From NCBI RefSeq assembly GCF_000968685.2, contig NZ_LAKD02000057.1:1-64000 (forward strand): a stretch of DNA of 64,000 bases, read 5' to 3'. How positions within the stretch are numbered: the first letter of the stretch is position 1; the number at the start of each line of letters is the position of its first letter. The DNA comes from Streptomyces antioxidans. GTDB lineage: Bacteria; Actinomycetota; Actinomycetes; Streptomycetales; Streptomycetaceae. The position numbers were made by a program, and so were the translations under genes. Positions 61,584 through 64,000 of this stretch are shown one piece after another. The notes beneath the pieces were generated by a model. The model worked only from the letters and a program-made list of their open reading frames with translations, searched no databases and was not told the origin of the DNA.

Positions 61584-62566
61584 CGCTCCCTCCGGGGGTC
61601 GAAGGAGGAGGTACGGCCCAGCTCCTCGAACAGCTCCCGCTCCCGTTCGCCGAGGCGGGGCGGCACCATGACGCGGATCTCGGCGTACAGATCGCCGTCC
61701 GGGCCGCGCGGGTCCGGCATGCCCTCGCCGCGCAGCCGCAGCCGCCGGCCGCCGGATGAGCCGGGCGGAACGGTCACCTTGGCGGTGCCGCCGGGCGTGG
61801 ACACCGGGACGGTCGCGCCGAGCGCCGCCTCCCAGGGGCTCACGGGGAGCGTCACATGGATGTTCCGGCCGTCCAGCCGGAACCGCGGATGGGGCTGGAT
61901 CCGCACCCGTAGGTACAGGTCCCCGGCCGGTGCGTCACCGGTGCCCCGGCCGCCCTGCCCGGCCAGCCGGATGCGCTGCCCGTCGATGACGCCCGGCGGG
62001 ACGTTCACCTCGAAGGTGCGCTGGCCCGTCGGACCGGCCAGGGTGACGCCGCGGCGCCCGCCGTGGAAGGCGTCCTCGACGGTGAGCGGCAGCTCCGCCT
62101 CCTGGTCGGCCCCGGGGATGGTGACGCGGCCCGCGCCGCCGGGCCCCGCGCCCCCCGGCCCCGGGCCGCCACCGCCGAAGAACGCGCCGAACAGGTCCTC
62201 GAAGTCCACCCCCTCGCCCCCGGCGTCCTCGCCGAAGCCACGGGTGAACCGCACCCGGCCGCCGTCGCCGGATGTCGTCCAGCCGCGGAAGCCACCGCCG
62301 CCGCCTCCGGCACCGGCCCCGACCCGCTCCTCCCAGTCCTCGGGGATCTTGCGGAAGTCCTCGCCGAACCGGTCGTAGCGGGCCCGGGTCCTCGGGTCGG
62401 AGAGCACGCTGTACGCGTCGTTGAGCTCCTTGAACCGCTCCTCGGCGTTCGGGTCCTTGTTCACGTCGGGGTGGTGGCGGCGGGCCTGGGTGCGGAACGC
62501 CTGCTGGATCTCGTCCTGGCTCGCGCCCCGGGAGACCCCGAGCACGTCGTAGTAGTCCCGTGCCAT
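61580..62566 (-). CDS. dnaJ: DnaJ/CbpA-type co-chaperone
   Basis: A 328-residue type II DnaJ. The J-domain is DYYDVLGVSRGASQDEIQQAFRTQARRHHPDVNKDP with HPD. A Gly/Phe-rich linker (FGAFFGGGGPGPGG) follows, without the Cys-repeat zinc domain, then two C-terminal beta-barrels (LTVEDAFHGGRRGVTL, LYLRVRIQPHPRF). It stimulates DnaK ATPase. Overlaps cbpM by 4 bases and follows grpE by 7. Confidence 0.93.
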   Translation of the reverse strand: MARDYYDVLGVSRGASQDEIQQAFRTQARRHHPDVNKDPNAEERFKELNDAYSVLSDPRTRARYDRFGEDFRKIPEDWEERVGAGAGGGGGGFRGWTTSGDGGRVRFTRGFGEDAGGEGVDFEDLFGAFFGGGGPGPGGAGPGGAGRVTIPGADQEAELPLTVEDAFHGGRRGVTLAGPTGQRTFEVNVPPGVIDGQRIRLAGQGGRGTGDAPAGDLYLRVRIQPHPRFRLDGRNIHVTLPVSPWEAALGATVPVSTPGGTAKVTVPPGSSGGRRLRLRGEGMPDPRGPDGDLYAEIRVMVPPRLGERERELFEELGRTSSFDPRRER

Positions 62567-62573
62567 GGCCTTC

Positions 62574-63236
62574 TCACTCCCGCTTGGCCACGGCCACGGT
62601 CACCGGCCGGAGCTGGTGGCCGGGCTCTCCGTAGCCGGGGCGCAGCACCTGGACCACGGTGCCCGGCTCGGCCTCGGGGTCCTCGACCACACCGACCACC
62701 TCGTGCCGGGCCGGGTCGAACGGCACCCCCGTCTCGCCCTGCCGCTCGTAGCCGAGCCGGGCCAGGGCGGCCACGGCCTGGTCGTGGATGGCCTGGACGC
62801 CCTCGACGATCGAGCCGGGGTCGGCCTCGGCGTGGGAGAGGGCCAGTTCGAGGTTGTCGACCACGGGCAGCAGGGCCGCCGCCGTACGGGCCCGCTCGGC
62901 GGCCCGCTCCCGGTCGAGCTCCTTGGCGTGGCGCTTGCGCAGGTTCTCCAGGTCGGCCAGGGCCCGGCGCCAGCGGTCGTCGAGCTCGGCGAGGGCGGCG
63001 GCCTGCTCGTTGGCTTGTTCGTCGGCTTGTTCGTCGGCTTGTTCGTCGGTCTGCTCGGCGGCTGCGCCGATGGTGGGGCCGCGGGCCGCGTCCGGGCCGG
63101 GGACCTCGGGGACCTCCCCGCCCGCGCCGCGCGCCTCCGCGGCGCCCGGGGCGGGCAGGTCCTGTTCCCGCTCCGGCTCCGGCTCCGTCACGGCGCCCTC
63201 CGGCACCGGGTCGGGCTGCTGCGGTTGAGTGGACAT
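62574..63236 (-). CDS. grpE: GrpE nucleotide-exchange factor
   Basis: A 220-residue GrpE. An acidic, Pro-rich N-terminus with a near-repeat TDEQADEQADEQANEQ at about 62-78 leads to the long coiled coil (LAELDDRWRRALADLENLRKRHAKELDRERAA) and the beta-domain (YGEPGHQLRPVTVAVAK). It releases ADP from DnaK. ATG 63236 is used; 98 bases of short repeats separate it from dnaK. Confidence 0.93.
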   Translation of the reverse strand: MSTQPQQPDPVPEGAVTEPEPEREQDLPAPGAAEARGAGGEVPEVPGPDAARGPTIGAAAEQTDEQADEQADEQANEQAAALAELDDRWRRALADLENLRKRHAKELDRERAAERARTAAALLPVVDNLELALSHAEADPGSIVEGVQAIHDQAVAALARLGYERQGETGVPFDPARHEVVGVVEDPEAEPGTVVQVLRPGYGEPGHQLRPVTVAVAKRE

Positions 63237-63334
63237 GGCGGCCTCTCAGTGAGCCTTTTCAATGAGCCTTTGTCGGATCGGCCTGCGGATGGGCCTTCTC
63301 GGCCTGCGGATGGCCTTCGTGGACGGGCTGCGGT

Positions 63335-64000
63335 TCAGCCCTTGTCGAACTCGGCGTCGATGACGTCCTCGTCGCCTCCGCCCCCGCGCCCGGTCCCGGT
63401 GTCCTGGGCGCCGCCCGCGCCGGGCCCACCGGCCGCCCCGGGTTCACCGGTCGCGCCGCCCGGGCCCGCACCAGCGCCCGCACCGGCCGTCTCATGGGCG
63501 GCCAGGCCCGCGTACACCTGCTGGAGCTCGGAGGCCAGCGGCCTGGTCCGGTCGATCCCGGCCTCGTTCCTGACCGCCTGGCGGGCGTCGTTCACCAGCA
63601 TCTCGGCGCGCGACCTCTCGTGGGAGGGCACCGCGTCGCCCAGCTCGGAGAGGCGCTTCTCGACCTGGTAGGCGCCGGTGTCCAGTTCGTTGCGCGCGTC
63701 CACGGCCTCGCGCAGCGCCTGGTCCTCGCCGCGGTTGCGCTCGGCCTCCTGGACCATCCGCTCGACCTCGCCGCGGTCGAGGTTGCCGGTCTCGCTGATC
63801 TGGATGGACTGCTCCTTGCCGGTGTCCCGGTCGCGGGCGGTGACGTTGAGGATGCCGTTGGCGTCGATGTCGCAGGTGACCTCGACCTGTGGTTCGCCGC
63901 GTGGCGCCGGGCGGATGCCGGTGAGCTGGAAGCGGCCGAGCACCCGGTTGTCGGCGGCGCGCTCGCGCTCGCCCTGGAGGATCACGATGTCCACGGCCTG
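63335..64000 (-). CDS. dnaK: DnaK chaperone, C-terminal part
   Basis: The last 221 residues of DnaK, the remainder beyond the right edge. VDIVILQGERERAADNRVLGRFQLTGIRPAPRGEPQVEVTCDIDANGILNVTARDRDTGKEQSI is the substrate-binding beta-sandwich; the helical lid follows (MVQEAERNRGEDQ), and the end is a Gly-rich linker and the EDVIDAEF tail. It is the first visible gene of the chaperone operon. Confidence 0.97.
   Translation of the reverse strand, partial: QAVDIVILQGERERAADNRVLGRFQLTGIRPAPRGEPQVEVTCDIDANGILNVTARDRDTGKEQSIQISETGNLDRGEVERMVQEAERNRGEDQALREAVDARNELDTGAYQVEKRLSELGDAVPSHERSRAEMLVNDARQAVRNEAGIDRTRPLASELQQVYAGLAAHETAGAGAGAGPGGATGEPGAAGGPGAGGAQDTGTGRGGGGDEDVIDAEFDKG

Overview
The window is high-GC actinobacterial DNA, almost certainly Streptomyces or a close relative. 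The codon bias is strongly G/C-ending, GTG/TTG starts are common, and the gene families are typical of the genus: a zinc-ribbon/RNase H-phosphatase pair, an actinobacterial RNase P RNA, a SigB-type stress sigma factor, ribosomal protein bL37, and a GC-rich type I-E CRISPR repeat.

1-10.4 kb is chromosomal backbone. It holds an uncharacterised protein cut by the left edge, an iron-box-preceded siderophore-binding lipoprotein, a Nif3-like protein, a C4 zinc-ribbon coiled-coil protein with an apparent CTG start, a bifunctional RNase H/phosphatase, KDPG aldolase, YaaA and a GH13 alpha-glucosidase. The sugar ABC transporter and LacI regulator expected beside the glucosidase survive only as fused 3' fragments, a deletion scar. 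rnpB follows.

10.5-32.4 kb is a composite type I-E CRISPR-Cas island that begins with a broken integrative-element gene. The order is array 1; an intact Cascade operon (cas8e-cas11e-cas7e-cas5e-cas6e); a convergent cas3; a divergent reverse transcriptase plus an AbiEii-like nucleotidyltransferase; a convergent overlapping three-gene operon (cupin-like, CorA-like two-TM protein, unknown protein); a cas1'/cas2' stump fused to a leaderless, decaying array 2; a cas5e stump; a second cas6e; the only intact cas1e-cas2e; and the well-kept array 3 with its leader. The five non-cas genes between cas3 and array 2 are the best candidates for an undescribed defence-type system.

32.4-35.9 kb is decayed accessory DNA. 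It contains a GNAT whose C-terminus runs into a CRISPR remnant, a regulator tail, and a four-gene cassette (radical SAM-like, DEDDh exonuclease, ATPase, aldo/keto reductase) in which only the exonuclease is intact.

36.1-48.8 kb looks like a specialised-metabolite or sugar-modifying cluster. A 10-codon gene with a very strong ribosome-binding site and a 13-bp hairpin precedes a PaaK-like adenylate-forming enzyme and an MFS exporter. Then come a Walker-less ABC ATPase-like protein, a Gfo/Idh/MocA oxidoreductase, two TIM-barrel isomerase-like proteins, a sulfotransferase and a dipeptide-epimerase-like enolase. Divergently there are an Ldh-family dehydrogenase, a nucleotide-sugar dehydrogenase, a polysaccharide deacetylase and a glycosyltransferase whose 3' end was replaced by a 64-bp copy of the integrative-element gene seen at 10.55 kb. 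The two copies bracket about 38 kb.

49.4-64 kb returns to backbone. It has a stress sigma factor, a permease/TIGR03943 pair and a duplicated His-rich protein (likely zinc handling), bL37, a serine hydrolase, a tartrate/malate-type dehydrogenase with a LysR regulator and a dehalogenase-like hydrolase that share an operator-like element, and a chaperone operon (dnaK-grpE-dnaJ-cbpM-clpB-UBP zinc finger-hsp20) running off the right edge.
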